In this document: positions 32,801 to 47,808 of the stretch, piece after piece | How the letters are laid out: each line of letters starts with the position of its first letter | How positions within the stretch are numbered: the stretch's first letter is position 1 | NCBI GenBank assembly: GCA_001600415.1 | Contig: BCJX01000020.1 | Span: forward strand, 335,836 to 399,835 | DNA: 64,000 nucleotides | Source of the DNA: Pascua guehoae | Lineage: Eukaryota; Basidiomycota; Tremellomycetes; Trichosporonales; Trichosporonaceae | Direction: 5' to 3' | Program-made: the position numbers and the translations under genes | The notes under the pieces: generated by a model | What the model saw: only the letters and a program-made list of their open reading frames with translations | What the model was told of the DNA's origin: nothing | Databases searched by the model: none

Positions 32801-35800
32801 TTTTCCCCGAAGAGTTTACGTTCAAGCTCAAGGGCGGCAAGAAGTTTGGCATCTCGTATCCGTGTACCATGCTCAACCACCTCGTGCACAGGAGCTTCAC
32901 CAACCACCAGTACCACGAACTCGTCAACAAAGAGACCGGCGAGTATGCGATGCGCAAGGAGAACTCAATCTTCTTCGAGCTCGACGGACCGTACAAGGCC
33001 ATGATCTTGCCGTCGTCCAAGGAGGAGGACAAGCTGCTCAAGAAGCGCTACGCCGTCTTCAACTTTGACGGCTCTCTTGCTGAACTCAAGGGCTTCGAGG
33101 TCAAGCGTCGTGGCGAGCTCCAGTTGATCAAGATTTTCCAGTCGCAGATCTTCTCAAAGTTCCTCCTCGGCTCTACGACGGAAGAATGCTACGCAGCTGT
33201 CGCCGAAGTCGCCGACCAGTGGCTCGACATTCTGCAGAGTAAAGGTTCGAGTCTCAGCGACCAGGAGCTCGTCGACCTCATTGCAGAGAATCGCTCCATG
33301 TCAAAGACACTGGCCGAGTACGCGGGACAAAAGTCGACGTCCATCAGCACTGCCCGCCGTCTCGCAGAGTTCCTCGGCGAGCAAATGGTCAAGGACAAGG
33401 GTCTGTCGTGTCGTTTTATCATTTCGGCAAAGCCCAACGGCGCCCCGGTTACCGAGCGTGCCATCCCCGTCGCCATCTTCGACGCCGACCCTCCCATTAA
33501 GCGTCACTTCCTCCGCAAGTGGTTGAAGGACAACAGCCTCAATGACTTTGACATGCGCTCGATCCTCGACTGGGGATATTACACCGAGCGTCTGGGCTCC
33601 GTCATCCAGAAGCTCATTACGATTCCCGCCGCGCTTCAAAAGGTTGCGAACCCCGTCCCACGCGTCCGCCACCCAGACTGGCTGTTCAAGCGGGTTGCTG
33701 CTCGCGAGGACAAGTTCCAACAGCACAAGCTCACGGACATGTTCGCCAAGATGCGTGCAACGGCGGCCGACATGGAGGACTTTGGTGCCAACGGTGTTAA
33801 CAACAAGCCCAAGATGGCCATTGTCAAGCGCAAGAAGAAGGAAAAGTCGCCAGAGATCGAGGAGATTGCCCCAGATCCGAATGCCGACTACTCTGGCTAC
33901 ATTCGTGTGATGCGCAAGAAGTGGCGCAAGCAGCGTGCCGAGAAGGTGCAGGCGCGCAAGCACGGACCGCGTGTCGACGGCACGGTATCGTCCATGATCC
34001 GCACCCAGTCCGTCAACCTCGCCTCACGACAGTGGGATATTGTGCAGATTGCTTCGACCACACGACCAGGCGAGTTCCGACTGTGGCTTGCTATCGACGG
34101 TACATTCCAGAGTGTGCGATTGCGAGTGCCGCGCGAGTTCTTCCTCAACTTTAAAAACAAGCCCCCCAGCGACGCATTCTCCGACCGCTACGACACGTCG
34201 ACCGTCGCACGGGTTCTGCCTCGTGGTCAGGCGACCCGCCATTTGTACCGAGTCTGCGTCGACGAGGCATTGTTCGTCGAGGGAGAGGCTCACTTCTCTA
34301 GCCTCATCAACAACCCTAATGTTGACGGCGCATTCGAGCTTCAGGTGAGTTAAGGCGTCTAGTGTGGTCTAACTCTCAGGTGCCGCTTGTTGTTCGCGCT
34401 TTGCTCAACCTCGGCACGTCATGTGCGCTCAAGTCAACGTCGTTGGGTGGCCTCAATCGCGGCCTGGACAAGGGATTTGACCTCTCCGAACTCGAACGCC
34501 CCGGTGCGAGCGTCATCCGCCACCGCTACCTCAACGGCGGTCGTGACATGCGCTACCACTTCCTTTTCCACGCGACCGTCCACTCCCGCCACCTCATTGC
34601 ACTCTTCTCGCCATCCGCTCCTGCCAAGATTTATGTTGTCGACGGAGCGCGTAACCGCCAGCAGCTCCCAAATCCTGCTCGGTGGTATGCCGAGCGCGTG
34701 GCAAAAGTCGCTCCAGGTGGAGCGTTCGAGTACCCTGCCGAGCTTGAGTGTGTCACCTCTTACTACCCAACGGAGAATGGTGCGATGCGTCAGCTCGTTA
34801 AAGACCTGCAGGCTGTTCGCAGTGGTCTCAACGTGATTGCTCTGTGCTCGCCATTCGAGCATGCGTACTACCAGGCGCGTCATGCCGTCTTCTCCGAGTT
34901 CCCCTTTATCACCATTCGCACAGTGCGCGACGAAGAGCCGAGCCTCATGTGGCTCGTCAACACGGCTCGCCGCATGGTTGTGCAGTACCTGCGTCTCTCG
35001 GCGTGGATTGCGGGGCAAATCGACATTGCGTCCCACTATGCTGTTCCTGTAGGCGTGAGTTAAGCTGAGCTGACCTCACCTGACCTCACCCACTTGCGGC
35101 TGACACACAGAACCTCGGCCCTGATCCACCTGTGTTTGTGGCCGACCTCGAGTTTGCCCGACGACTTAAGCAGCAGGACATGGTGCTGTGGTGGTCTCCA
35201 TCACCACTGCCAGACCTTGGCGGGTCGGAAGAGGATGCCAACGGCTCCGAGGAGCCGGTCGCGCCACAGATCTCGACGCGCGGCTGCTATTCGTCTGTTG
35301 TTCTGGAGATGGAGCTGGCGGACGTTGCGATCAACGCAGTCCTGCAGTCGGCCCTCGTAAACGAGATGGAGGGATCGGGGTCGGGCTCGATGGCGTTTGG
35401 CTCGGCATCCCACAACCTCGACGAGTATGCGCAGGGTACGGCCAACGCGAGTGTCATGCTCGGCGACGCGACACTATCGATCCAGACGTTTACTGTGCTC
35501 AAGAGCATGGTGCGCTCGTGGTTCCTCGAAAAGGCGCGTGCGCACGTCCGTGGCACAGTGTCGTCGCCGGCCGACATTGTCGTCGACCAGTTCTGGCGCT
35601 GGATCAGCTCGTCTGCCAGCTGCATGTTTGAGCCGGCACTCTACCGCTTCCTGTTTGGTCTCATGCGCAAGACGCTCCTTCAGCTTCTCGCCGAGTTCAA
35701 GCGCCTGGGCACGACGGTGGTGTATGCCGACCTGAACCGCATCTTCCTCCTCACATCGAAGCCCGATGCTGGGAGCGCAGTCGCATTCGCAAAGTACCTC

Positions 35801-36892
35801 GTCACTGCGGCCAACTCGCACGACCTGTTCCGCCACGTCGTGATTGACGTGGTGCAGTTCTGGAACTATCTGGGGTGGATGGACGTGGCCAACTTTGGCG
35901 GCGTCCGCATCTCGCCCGAGGAAGCGGGCAGCGGCCTGCCGCCTGCCAAACAGTTTGAGATCAGCATGGACTGGAACATCCAGGCCTTCCTCCCTGCTGA
36001 GCTGCAGCCGGTGTTTGAGCGGCGCGTGGCCGACTTTATCTACGCACTGTACACTGCCAAGCGGAACGCGCACGATGGACGCGGTCCGCTCCGCCCAGTG
36101 TACAACCTCAACATTGACGGGCCAGAGGCACCTCCCAACCCGGCCAAGGACAAGGAGCGGCTCGCGGCGGCAAAGTCGATCTCAACGGTTCTTACGCGCA
36201 AGCTCCTCGACGACATTGCCAAGGTCAAGCGACGGCAGGCAGCGGCGCAGGCCTCGGGCGACGACGAGGCGCTCGCGTTCCCGGATCTCCCTGGGTCGCG
36301 CCGCTCTCCACCGACCAACGCCGCGCTCGAACTGGTCAAGGCCATCTGCGAGGTGTTTGGCCTCGCGTCCGAGCTCTCGGTCGACGTGCAGGTTCTCCGG
36401 CGCAACCTTCTCGACCTCGTGGGCGTGCGCGAATTCTCACCAGAGGCCGCGTTCCGCAACCCGGGCGAGTCGCTCGTCGTCCCCATGGTCAGCTGTGTGC
36501 GGTGCCACGCGATCCGCGACGTCGACCTCGGCCGCGACCCAGACTGCTTACCGAGCGTCGGCGCCGACGGCGAGGTGCACCCCCCACCGCGCCTCATGTG
36601 GAGCTGCCACAAGTGCGACGCAGAGTACGAGCGGTTCGCCATCGAGGGTCCGCTCATTGACCGCGTGTCCCGCATCGCGTGCTCGTGGCAGACCCAGGAC
36701 CTCGTGTGCCAAAAGTGCGGCCAGACGACGGCGGGTAACCTCGCCTCCACTTGCGAGTGTGGTGGAAGCTTTAGGCCGAGTCTCAACCGCGCCGAACTCG
36801 GGAACCGCCTGAGGATGATCCAGAGCGTGGCTCGATATCACAAGCTCACCATGACGGCAGAGTACGTCACGGTCGTGCTCTCGCGTTGGTGA
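29850..36892 (+). CDS. POL2: DNA polymerase epsilon catalytic subunit
   Basis: Nine exons: 29850-30122, 30169-30294, 30336-30431, 30473-30791, 30829-31339, 31378-31669, 31708-34344, 34380-35054, 35111-36892; 2236 residues, matching the roughly 2200 of the family. This is the leading-strand replicative polymerase. Seen: an RGRGRG N-terminus, the exonuclease I motif MAYDIETT (Asp308/Glu310), an exonuclease II-type stretch [12 protein letters not shown], polymerase motif [11 protein letters not shown] (Asp658), motif B around [14 protein letters not shown], and motif C ELDTDGIW (near residue 895). They are followed by the inactive second polymerase-like half and two Cys clusters ([15 protein letters not shown] and CQKCGQ..CECGG). 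The exon 4 acceptor must be at 30471-30472 to give LNLPNHLL. The exonuclease acidic residues are intact, so proofreading should be normal. POL2 converges with TRS130, 184 nt downstream. Confidence 0.97.
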
Positions 36893-37076
36893 GGGAAGGG
36901 GTGGGGGCGGTTGGGGCGGGAGGTTGGGGTGGGAAGGATACAAGACGGTAGAGTAGCTAGATCCACTGTAAGAGTATCAATTGATGCATGCCATTACGAA
37001 CAAGGGCAGGTATAGCCATGCGGGGTATGTGGTGTCCGTTGATCTCTGCCCTCTCTCCCATCTTTACTCCTGGCCG

Positions 37077-40000
37077 CTACTCATCCCACTCGGGGTCGAT
37101 GGGCACGAGCGCCGTCACGCCAGTTTGTGCCGGGAGCACACGGATGCCCTGCGCGGCGTTTGCAAGGTATGTCTCGCACATGAGCCGGTCGGCCTGCGGC
37201 GTGTGGTCGTCGACGAGCGAGACGGTCACGGAGGGCAGGGCAATCACCCCGGCGCGCACCGGTACGAGGACGAGCTGAAGCTTTTCCGGGCTCGAGGGCT
37301 GACTGTCAGCTTGATTCGGGGGTTGCCTGGCAGCTAACTCACATTGACAGTGTACACGCCGCGCTTCTTGCCGACGACGATCCAGTCGTCGGGGCTGCTG
37401 CCAATATCATACTGGGCGCGCAGGGCCTTTGGCTGTGGGCCGTTGTCCCCGAGCCACGCGTGCGAGCTCGCAAACTCGAGGTCAAATGCCATCGCGCGGC
37501 CCTCGTACACGCTGCCCTTTTCGGTGGGCGTGAGCGACACCGTGGTGAGGAGGCGCCGGAATGGAATCTCGACTGGAATGAGGAGCGTGTGCCACCTTGG
37601 TTGTGGCGGGGCGAGTGCCGACAGGAACGCTGCAGCACTCTCGGCGGCGTGGGCGGGGATGGACGCCTGCCACTTTTCGTCAAAGACCGTCTTGACATCG
37701 CCCGAAAGCAGGTATCGCTGGATCCAGCGCTGACGGTTGGCGACGTGTGCGCGCACAGCGCGCGTAAAAGGGCCATGGGGTACGGGAAGCGTGTCGAGTG
37801 CGGCCTGCGCGACGTGCTCTACTTCCTCGTCCACGGTTTGATACTGGATCGAGAGGTGGAGCGCATCGTGGGTCGGTTGGCCCTTTGGTACAATCTTAAA
37901 CAAGCACGAGAGGGGCTGGTTTGGTACGACAAGCTGACGTTAGTTACATTTGAGAAACACGGTCAACTCACGATTGGCTCGTCCCACTTTGCCCGACACG
38001 CCTCGATTTTGTACGCAGCCGACGACGCGTTAAAGCTGACCGACTTGACCCGCACAGACTCGCGGCCATCAGAGGCAATCGAAAAGCTCGACAACAAGCT
38101 GGGCGATGAGTTGGGGATCACTCGCGGAGTTCTATTCAACTCACACATTCGGTCGGAAGAAGTCTTGCACGTTGACCATGATAGGCAGGCCCATAAACAC
38201 ACTTTGTTCGTCGATGTAGCTACACACATTACCGGCGCCAGATTCGTACTGCACGACCACTTGCGCCTGGAAGAGTCAGTGTCTGGGTTGTGAATGTCGG
38301 CCTACCTTGGCAAGTTCATTTCGGGGGACACCAGCGTAGGGAATGGTAATGGCAACGACTGCGTTCTTGCCAATGTCACCAAGGCCGATGTTTGCAGCAG
38401 AGAGCTCCAGGTCTGCGTGGTTAGATGCTTTCCATGGAACCTCACCCACCTCTCCCTTCACATGTGGCGCGCTGGGTGCCAAAACTAATATCATCCACCA
38501 GGGACGCCACGGCTACCCGTGCGTTCTTGACCACCTGTTGGCCACTGAACACTTCGAGAACGATTGTTGGCTCCTTGTCCAGAGCAACTGATAGTTAGCA
38601 ATGACCACCCGCGCTCATGCGTATAGGACTCACTCGTACTAGGCATTCGAAGCGAAGCACGGAGGCCGTGGACATTGCGGTTGACGGCCACAATCACCTC
38701 GCCTGGTGTGTAGGCTGTCACAAAGTTTACGTTACCGAGAGCCACGCCCGCTTGATGCAGAGCAACGGTGCTGGAGACCGAAGTCTGAATATGTTAGCTG
38801 AGGTCCGACACAACTGCCTAGCTCACCGAGCACGCAACAGTCAGCCGCTGCTTGCCAGGCTGAAGTTTGACGGCCGGCGCGGAGTAAGAGATGGTCCCCA
38901 CAGAGTCCGATTCGAGCTCGAGCCAGACATCGTCAACGGAGACGGGGACGGGGAGCGAGTTGGTCACCTCGACGGTCAGCTGGGTGACGCTGACGTCGTC
39001 AGACAGCGATGCTGAGCTGTCCACAAGGCGGATGCGGAAGACTGGGTTGTCTGTCACTGGAAGGTCAGCGAGACATCGACACTATGTGACCTACCGTGCC
39101 GTTCATGTGGCAATGCTCTCAAGCCTGCGATGACCGCCTCTAACTCCTTGTTGTCGCCTATGGACTTGCCCATCACTGCGCAAGAACGCATGTAGGCGAC
39201 TGCCAAATTGGCCCAGTCGTCATCCTGTGGTCGTTGCAGCTTGGTGTGAGCAGTCAAGGCACCACTAAGGGCAAGCCTTGACACTGGGTCCCAGACATGC
39301 AGCTCCGCACAGTCACGGGCCAGCGAGCGATACAGGGTATATGCGTCTTCGTAGTCCTTGGCATGCAGCGCCAGGGCAGCAAGGGTTGTCTTCAACCGAA
39401 CCGCCGAGTTGACTTTGCCGCACGCCTCATACGCAGCGAGCGCATCTCGTGTGAGTTGGGCGTACATCGTGAGGAAAGCCTCCTGCGACTTGAGAGCGTT
39501 GACAAAGATTGTGTTCGAGAGTGTCTGCGGACGCGCAGGAGCCTTGATGTCATTTGCAGGCGGCTTGTCATCATCGGGCGTGAAGAGCGTATCTTCTGTT
39601 GGAGGTACCACTGCCTCAATGGATTGGAAGGGATATTGGTGAGGAAGAAAGCCGGCGGTGAGGCCAATACGTTCCGCCTGGACTCGTGCAATGTCGAGGA
39701 GCTCGGCGCGCGCAGACTCGTATGCGATGAGGCCCGAGTAGTCGTTGTTGGGCCGGTCGACGCGAGACCACTCGTCGCACTTGGTAACGAGGTCCATACA
39801 CGCAGTGTAAGTCCAGCTTTCGACAAAACCCTTCGGAAGCAGGCCCTGTTGGGTTAGAACTGCAACCGTTGCATCACCCACCTCTTCCTCTCGTAGCCGG
39901 CGCGCCAGACTGGCCACGAACCACTGGCCGCGTTTGGCAATCTCGGTAATTCGTCCAAGTTTGCCCAAGACAATGCACTGCCTTGCGAAAACATAGATGC

Positions 40001-41013
40001 GGAAGTCAAAGATTGAGATAGTGCTGGCCGACAAGAGATCGCGATATGGCTTGACACTCGTATCCAACACGGGTAGGCTGTCGTCCTTGGAGTCGGTGCC
40101 ACCAAGCTTTCCAAACCAGCTTAAATTCTTCTCTTTGAGTGTCTGGAGGAAACACGCCTCGAGCTCTTCGTAGACGATCAGGGCGTCCTCGTTCAGGTTC
40201 ACGCCCTCGAACGAGTGGGCTAGAGACTCCTGCGCGGGTCAGCAACAGATCGTTGTACGACACCCACCTTGAGGAGGAACCACGTGCAAAAGTTCCACCC
40301 AGGAGTGACACGCTGCGCCTCTCCACGCTTGACCTCTTCCTCGCGCTCCAAGACCACCGTGTCAAACGCCTGCACAATGCTGTCCTTGAGTTTGTTGATG
40401 ACGTCAGGCCAGACAGCTGGGTCGCTCGAGCCGGCTGGAGGAAGGTTTAGTTGCGCGCAGCTGGTCGGTGAGCGTTGGCCATTTCATCAAACGTACATGT
40501 CGCGCTTGTTCGTGTTGAAATCGGCCTTGAGCTTGGCAATGATACCGCGATCTCGTCCAAAGACATTCTTGGACGAGTGGGCAGCAGAGGAAGTGGGCGA
40601 GTTGACGAGGACAATGAGGGGCACGGGCCCGTTCTTTCTTGACGACAGAAGTGATAACCAGTCTTTGATGAACGAACGCGTGTTGTTCTTATAAATGTCC
40701 GAGTCCTGTCTGTCAGCTGAAGCACGACAAGAATATTCGGCCAGCTTACATCGCACGACACCAAGCAAAGGTTGACGAGGGGCGACTCTAGGACACTCCC
40801 AGCTACGCGCTCCTGTGGTGGTGGCACATCTCCAAGTTCAACGAGGCGCACATCGACCTCTTGGATAGTCCGGAGTGATGTGCGTGTGCTCGACTTCCAG
40901 TGCAAGTTGCGCAGAGGCAACTGTGCCTCGACTCCTGTGACCGCAGTGCGGAGGTCGCCGTTGCCGGGTGGGTAGAGCGTGTAGGTCACCAGGACCTCGC
41001 GCGGCGGCGCCAT
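37077..41013 (-). CDS. TRS130: TRAPPII complex subunit TRS130/TRAPPC10
   Basis: Thirteen exons (minus): 40750-41013, 40497-40705, 40268-40460, 39882-40229, 39845 to 39095, 38827-39056, 38634-38784, 38450-38587, 38306-38412, 38145-38266, 37972-38098, 37343-37933, 37077-37298; 1150 residues. The protein is a subunit of the Golgi tethering and Rab-GEF complex TRAPPII. Seen: VTYTLYPPGNGDLRTAV at the start, a basic KNNTRSFIKDWL stretch, the family core TPGWNFCTWFLLKE..AHSFE..NEDALIVYEELEA, a DFRIYVFARQC segment, and a C-terminal half made of beta-sandwich-like segments (LTVEVTNSLPVPVSVDDVWL). All exon joins keep phase. Exon 8 runs through VASLVDDISFGTQRATCEGR to a GTGGGT donor, because a shorter version breaks the frame. 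It shares a 347-nt promoter region with MSE1. Confidence 0.9.
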
Positions 41014-43486
<2,473 letters not shown>

Positions 43487-43620
43487 ACAACACATTAGAG
43501 CGCGGGGGGCAGCCCGGGTTGCAGTTGGTGGATGCGAGTTGGGATACATGTAGATGATACAAGCTCTACTCTGAATGCTACGCAAAATGCAATGTGGCGC
43601 CGACCATGTCTATCTTGTCA

Positions 43621-45095
43621 CTACCGCCTACCGCGACGACGCTGTTGAGCTGGGCGCTGGTCGGGCCGCTTGTCAAAGCCCCTCGCCTTGTCGCGCGCAA
43701 GACGATACTCTGTCTTTGCGCGCAGATCAGCCTTGCGCTTCTGGCTGATGGACAAGTTCCTCCCGGCGTCTGCGTCGGCACGCTCCTGGGCAGCCTGTTC
43801 GAGGAAGGCCGTGACTGTGCGCCTGACGCGGGCCCCAAGGGGGAGCTCTGGGGCAGGAGCAGCACTGTCTACGCTTTGTTCTTGGGCCGACTGGTCGAGG
43901 GCATCGTGATGGACGCCGACTGCACCTAGTTCGCTAATAGCAATCGTGGGCTGGACTTTTGGGGTAGTGCGCGCGAGCAAGGCGGCCTCGACACCGTCGA
44001 GGTCGTCGAGGGTCCACTGGCCGAGCTTGCCCTCGCGGAACTGGCGGATGAGGAACGACTGTGCGGCGTCGGTATCGCGCTCGCCGCCTTTGCGGAGTGC
44101 GCCGAGGCGGGCAGCGAGGGCGTCGAGGAGAGTACCGAGGTCGTCGGTGCGCTCAAACGAGTCGCGGAGGGGCAGGCGGGAGGTGTAGCACGCATGGCGC
44201 GGGGCGTCGGGGAGGGACGATGCAGCTTCTGCCGCGAGGCGGAGGTTGAGCTTGTACAAGAGATAGTCTGCGACGGTATCGGTTTCAAACAGGCCGTCCT
44301 TTATGCCCGCCGTGAGCGCGAGCTTGAGCCCGCGCTCGGCGCCCGTCTCCCCGGCCCCCAAGTAGGGCACCATGACGCCGGGCGTGTCAAAGACGTAGAT
44401 TGGCGGCTTGTCGTACACCCTCACTGTGCCCGTCAGGCGGCGCGTGACGCCCGGCTCGGCACCCGTGTTGAACGCCTTGCCCCGCCGCACGCCCACGCGC
44501 CGCAGCGCGTTCAGCAGCGACGACTTGCCCACATTCGGCATGCCGACGACCAGCACCTTGAGGTCGGTCGCCGTGCCCGCGTCCGCGTGCGCGCCTGCCG
44601 TCCGCGCCGCGACGCGCAGCACGTCGCGCACGTCAGAGTCGACACGCGAGTCGGTGAACAGGACGCGCTGCCGCCCCAGGTCCCAGAAGGCCTTGCGCAG
44701 TGGCTGAGAGTTAGCTCTGACGCCGTTGCAGCTCTGCCACCGACCCAGCCGCGTATTGTCGCGCAATTTCCCCCATGCCCCTTCTGACCCCAGCGACTCC
44801 CTGTACTCACAGCCTCGTACCGACTCTCTGCCAGGTCCCGCTTGGTATACACCACAATCTTCTCCTTTCGCCTCCCGCGCCTGTCGGCGCCCGCGCCCGC
44901 ATGCCCCCACACATGCTCGAGCATCGAGTCAAAGGCCGGGTTGACGCTCGTGAGCGGCAACCGCGCGTCGCGCGCCTCGAGCACCAGGTCGACCTCGTCG
45001 AGCAGCGCAGGCAGCTCGCGCAGCGAGCGCGCCATGTGGCCCGCAAACCACGAGGGCGAGCGGGCCGGGAAGGAAAAGGCGGTGCGGAGGGCCAT
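43621..45095 (-). CDS. MTG1: Mitochondrial ribosome-associated GTPase MTG1 (YlqF/RbgA family)
   Basis: Exons (minus): 44811-45095 and 43621-44703; 455 residues. It is a circularly permuted GTPase required for large mitoribosomal subunit maturation. Motif order is G4 YTKRDL, then G1 GMPNVGKSSLL, G2-region GVTRRL, and G3 DTPG (VFDTPGVMVP), diagnostic of the permuted class. The start PARSPSWFAGHMARSLRELP is the family signature (W-x2-GHM). After the GTPase domain come helices and a long basic tail (KRKADLRAKTEYRLARDK, then RRRGRR at the end), consistent with rRNA binding. The N-terminus MALRTAFSFPARSP is a short mitochondrial-type leader. Confidence 0.94.
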
Positions 45096-46640
45096 GGGAT
45101 AGTGGGCGGGTTGTGGTGGGTGGGTGGAAGAAACGAAAACAATTTCAGAAACGGGAGATAAAAGTCGCGAGTAAGTGGAGGCTTGGGGTGGGGCCAACTG
45201 ATGCTATGCGTGCGGATGCTATGCGTGCGCCTTACCGTGTTGCTGCAACTCGCTGCATTCCTTGTTGCCCATGCTGCAAGCAGGCGTTCATCTCATGTTC
45301 CCCCTTCCTGGTACGCAGAGCATCATGGCAGCAAAAAGCAAAAATATACTGTTGCGGCCGGGGTAGTCATTTCCTCCGTACCATGCCCGAAGCAGTGCCC
45401 AACTGACCTGAAAGACAGAAGGGGCATGGCTAGAATCGAACCCACGACCGCAATGCCATGGATGGAGGGAAACCCTAGGATAATAAATATCGAGGTGAAA
45501 CCGTATCTCCATCCTGGCTGATGAAAATGTAGAGGCCCAGGTAAATTATATCCTTCAATTGGGGCATTGTCGGGCAATTTAGATCACGTGATGTTGGACC
45601 GGGGTATTTTCGGGACTATGTCATGTTTCACCAATTACACGCTAGTAGGTGCTAGTTTGCCTGGCCCCTTGGCTCAAGTGCCTAACCATGTCCTTCGGCG
45701 AGACATGTGTCGTCGACGACTCGACCACGTCCAACCCTCATGATATCCTTCGCCGTTTACATGATCAAGAAGACATTGAAGCGGTTGCACGACGTCTGTA
45801 AGGTCGTTATTGCTCATGTATTTAACATGATAAAGATATCCCGCATAGTCGATAACCAATATTTTGTGATTGTGTGGCAGCGGGTGGTACAGACCTATGC
45901 CTTCATAGCCCTCGATCAGACTGACCTCAAAGATACAGCGAAAGACATGCCTAATAAATAGGCAGCTGTTTGCTCGAATGGGTTTGTGAGATGGAAGGCA
46001 ACGTGTTTAATAGTTGCAAAGATAAGCGGCCAACAAGAGATCTAAACCCAGCAGTACATCCATCCATTCTAACCCGGTCAGTTTCCTCGCGTTCGTTGGA
46101 TGATACAAAATAATCGGGTTGCTACCCAAAGCTGACTTTTGTATCAACATTGAACGGGATGGCTAGTCCTGACATTTGCTAGTCCAAACATTGACGTGGT
46201 TATCACAGTCTGGACATATGCCGAGGAGAGATCAACGATCTGACAAATATCATTACCCGAAAATAACGCCAATGAGCCTATATCCCACATGGCCAGTGTT
46301 CAAGGTCGCTCGAGTTATCTTTTTTGGTCTAGTTGCTTGCAACGTCGAGCTCTGCCAGCAATGAGGAAAACAGAACATGGCCAATATTGGTATGCGTTCC
46401 ATTCCCTCCTCAGCACGGCCAAGTGGCCAGTTGTACCCCCCGAATACAGTACAGCAAACGCAGTCCGTGCGTAGGTGCTACCCGTGGCTGGTGACATTGG
46501 CGGTACACTCATATTCTGGGTGTCGTCACCGTATACGATCAAGTTGACAAGCTGGAGACCCTCACCAACCTTTGCGAGGGAGCGGAGTGTGTTTCTGAGG
46601 GCAAAATAAACGGAAAAGTTCATTGACACTGGCCAGCTGT

Positions 46641-46852
46641 GACGGTGCGTTGGGAAAGACTTTGTACCGTCGAGCTCGGGCACACACACGGCGACACACA
46701 CACAGTAACTGCAGGGTAAGCATGCATGACATGTCATCCAGGGACACCCGTATGCCACTTGTTACACCATTGGTTTGCCCCAGAGTTCAGTCCGTGCACG
46801 ATATCTTGTTCACCTGAGCTCAAAGTGGCAGTCAGAAGCCTTCTGAGCCGGC
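46641..46852. mobile_element. MITE-like element, copy D (diverged)
   Basis: The left arm at 46641-46681 (GACGGTGCGTTGGGAAAG.. ending CGAGCTCGGGC) and the right arm at 46811-46852 (CACCTGAGCTCAAAGTGGCA..) are diverged inverted copies of the arms of the 24-kb element. The interior has no coding capacity. The boundaries are less certain than in the other copies; another arm-like stretch lies just outside, at about 46608-46640. Confidence 0.4.
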
Positions 46853-47094
46853 TTGTTAGATGACTCGGTGTAAGCGGGCAAATGAGCTCACGAAGAATGT
46901 AGCGGTTATCAAGGTAACTTTGGCCAGGGTGGATCATCACCGGGGCCTCAGGTTGGAGACCCAGCTACTCACATGTGCGGTGTCGTTCATTTCAGCAGCC
47001 TTGTACTGTAGTCGCATGAGCAAGTGCAGAGGTAAGGAGAATATCCCGCAATAAGGCCAACAAAAAGCGCCAGTCGGTCTATGAGTGTCGCTCA

Positions 47095-47306
47095 CAGGTG
47101 CGTCTGGAAAGTCGTGACACTGCCACAATGAGCTCAGGTTCGCACAGCACGTTTTCAGGGCGGCCCACAGGCAATGCAGGCTATAGTCGGCAAGAAAATG
47201 CCACTGTGGGCCACTTGGCATGCCATTGTAGTGATCCGGAGAGCATGGGCAATTTTGGTTGTACCCCCGCTCGAGTTGCAGTCTCATGAACTTCCGGATG
47301 TACCTG
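47095..47306. mobile_element. MITE-like element, copy C
   Basis: A 212-bp segment. The left arm (47095-47137) starts CAGGTGCGTCTGGAAAGTC and matches 37 of 44 positions of the right arm (reverse complement) of the element at 24413-24460. The right arm (47264-47306) ends ..CTTCCGGATGTACCTG and is the inverted counterpart. Both ends are CAGGT/ACCTG as in the first copy. There is no coding capacity. Confidence 0.55.
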
Positions 47307-47808
47307 TATGCAACACGTTAACCCGCAACGACTCCAAGAGGGACAATTAGTAGTAAGGCCCGCACGTGTCCGGCTCTAAGTTTGTTGAGCATAGGAGAGA
47401 CCCTGCCGCGAACGATGTCAGATCGTCACGCATGCCCACTGCTGCCCACAGCCGTACTCGCCGTCCACTGAGCGGCAAAGGCCAACGCCCATCCCCGGAT
47501 AGAGCACCCACCCTCCGCTGCCACAGAGCCATGCTCCAACGCATGACCGAGGCAAGACGCCGCACGCTTGCTCATGAATGCGTGTCCCAATTCCAATACC
47601 GGACGCCGCCCATGTCCGCTCCGTCGGCAATTAAGCGGAAGCCGAGGGTATGTCACTCGAGTTATCGGCATTGCGGGGCCTCGGTGTTCGGCATCTCCCG
47701 GCATCACTGGCACCATCCCACCCGCATAGCCAGTATCAAAACCGGCCCTCGTTTGTTTTATTGATCATTCACATCCACATCCACGTCCAACCCCCCACAC
47801 ACACCACG

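Larger units (their letters stand above)
45096..47808. other. Intergenic 2.7 kb with MITE-like copies
   Basis: Between divergent MTG1 and the MmgE/PrpD gene. It is AT-richer than its surroundings around 45540-46600. It contains a tRNA-like B-box fragment (minus, about 45428-45456), a TCACGTGA near 45582-45589, and two short inverted-repeat elements. A small frame at 45690-45803 starting MSFGETCVVDDSTTSNPHD has non-random composition but no recognised homologue and stops after 37 codons. Promoter of the MmgE/PrpD gene near the right end. Confidence 0.55.
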
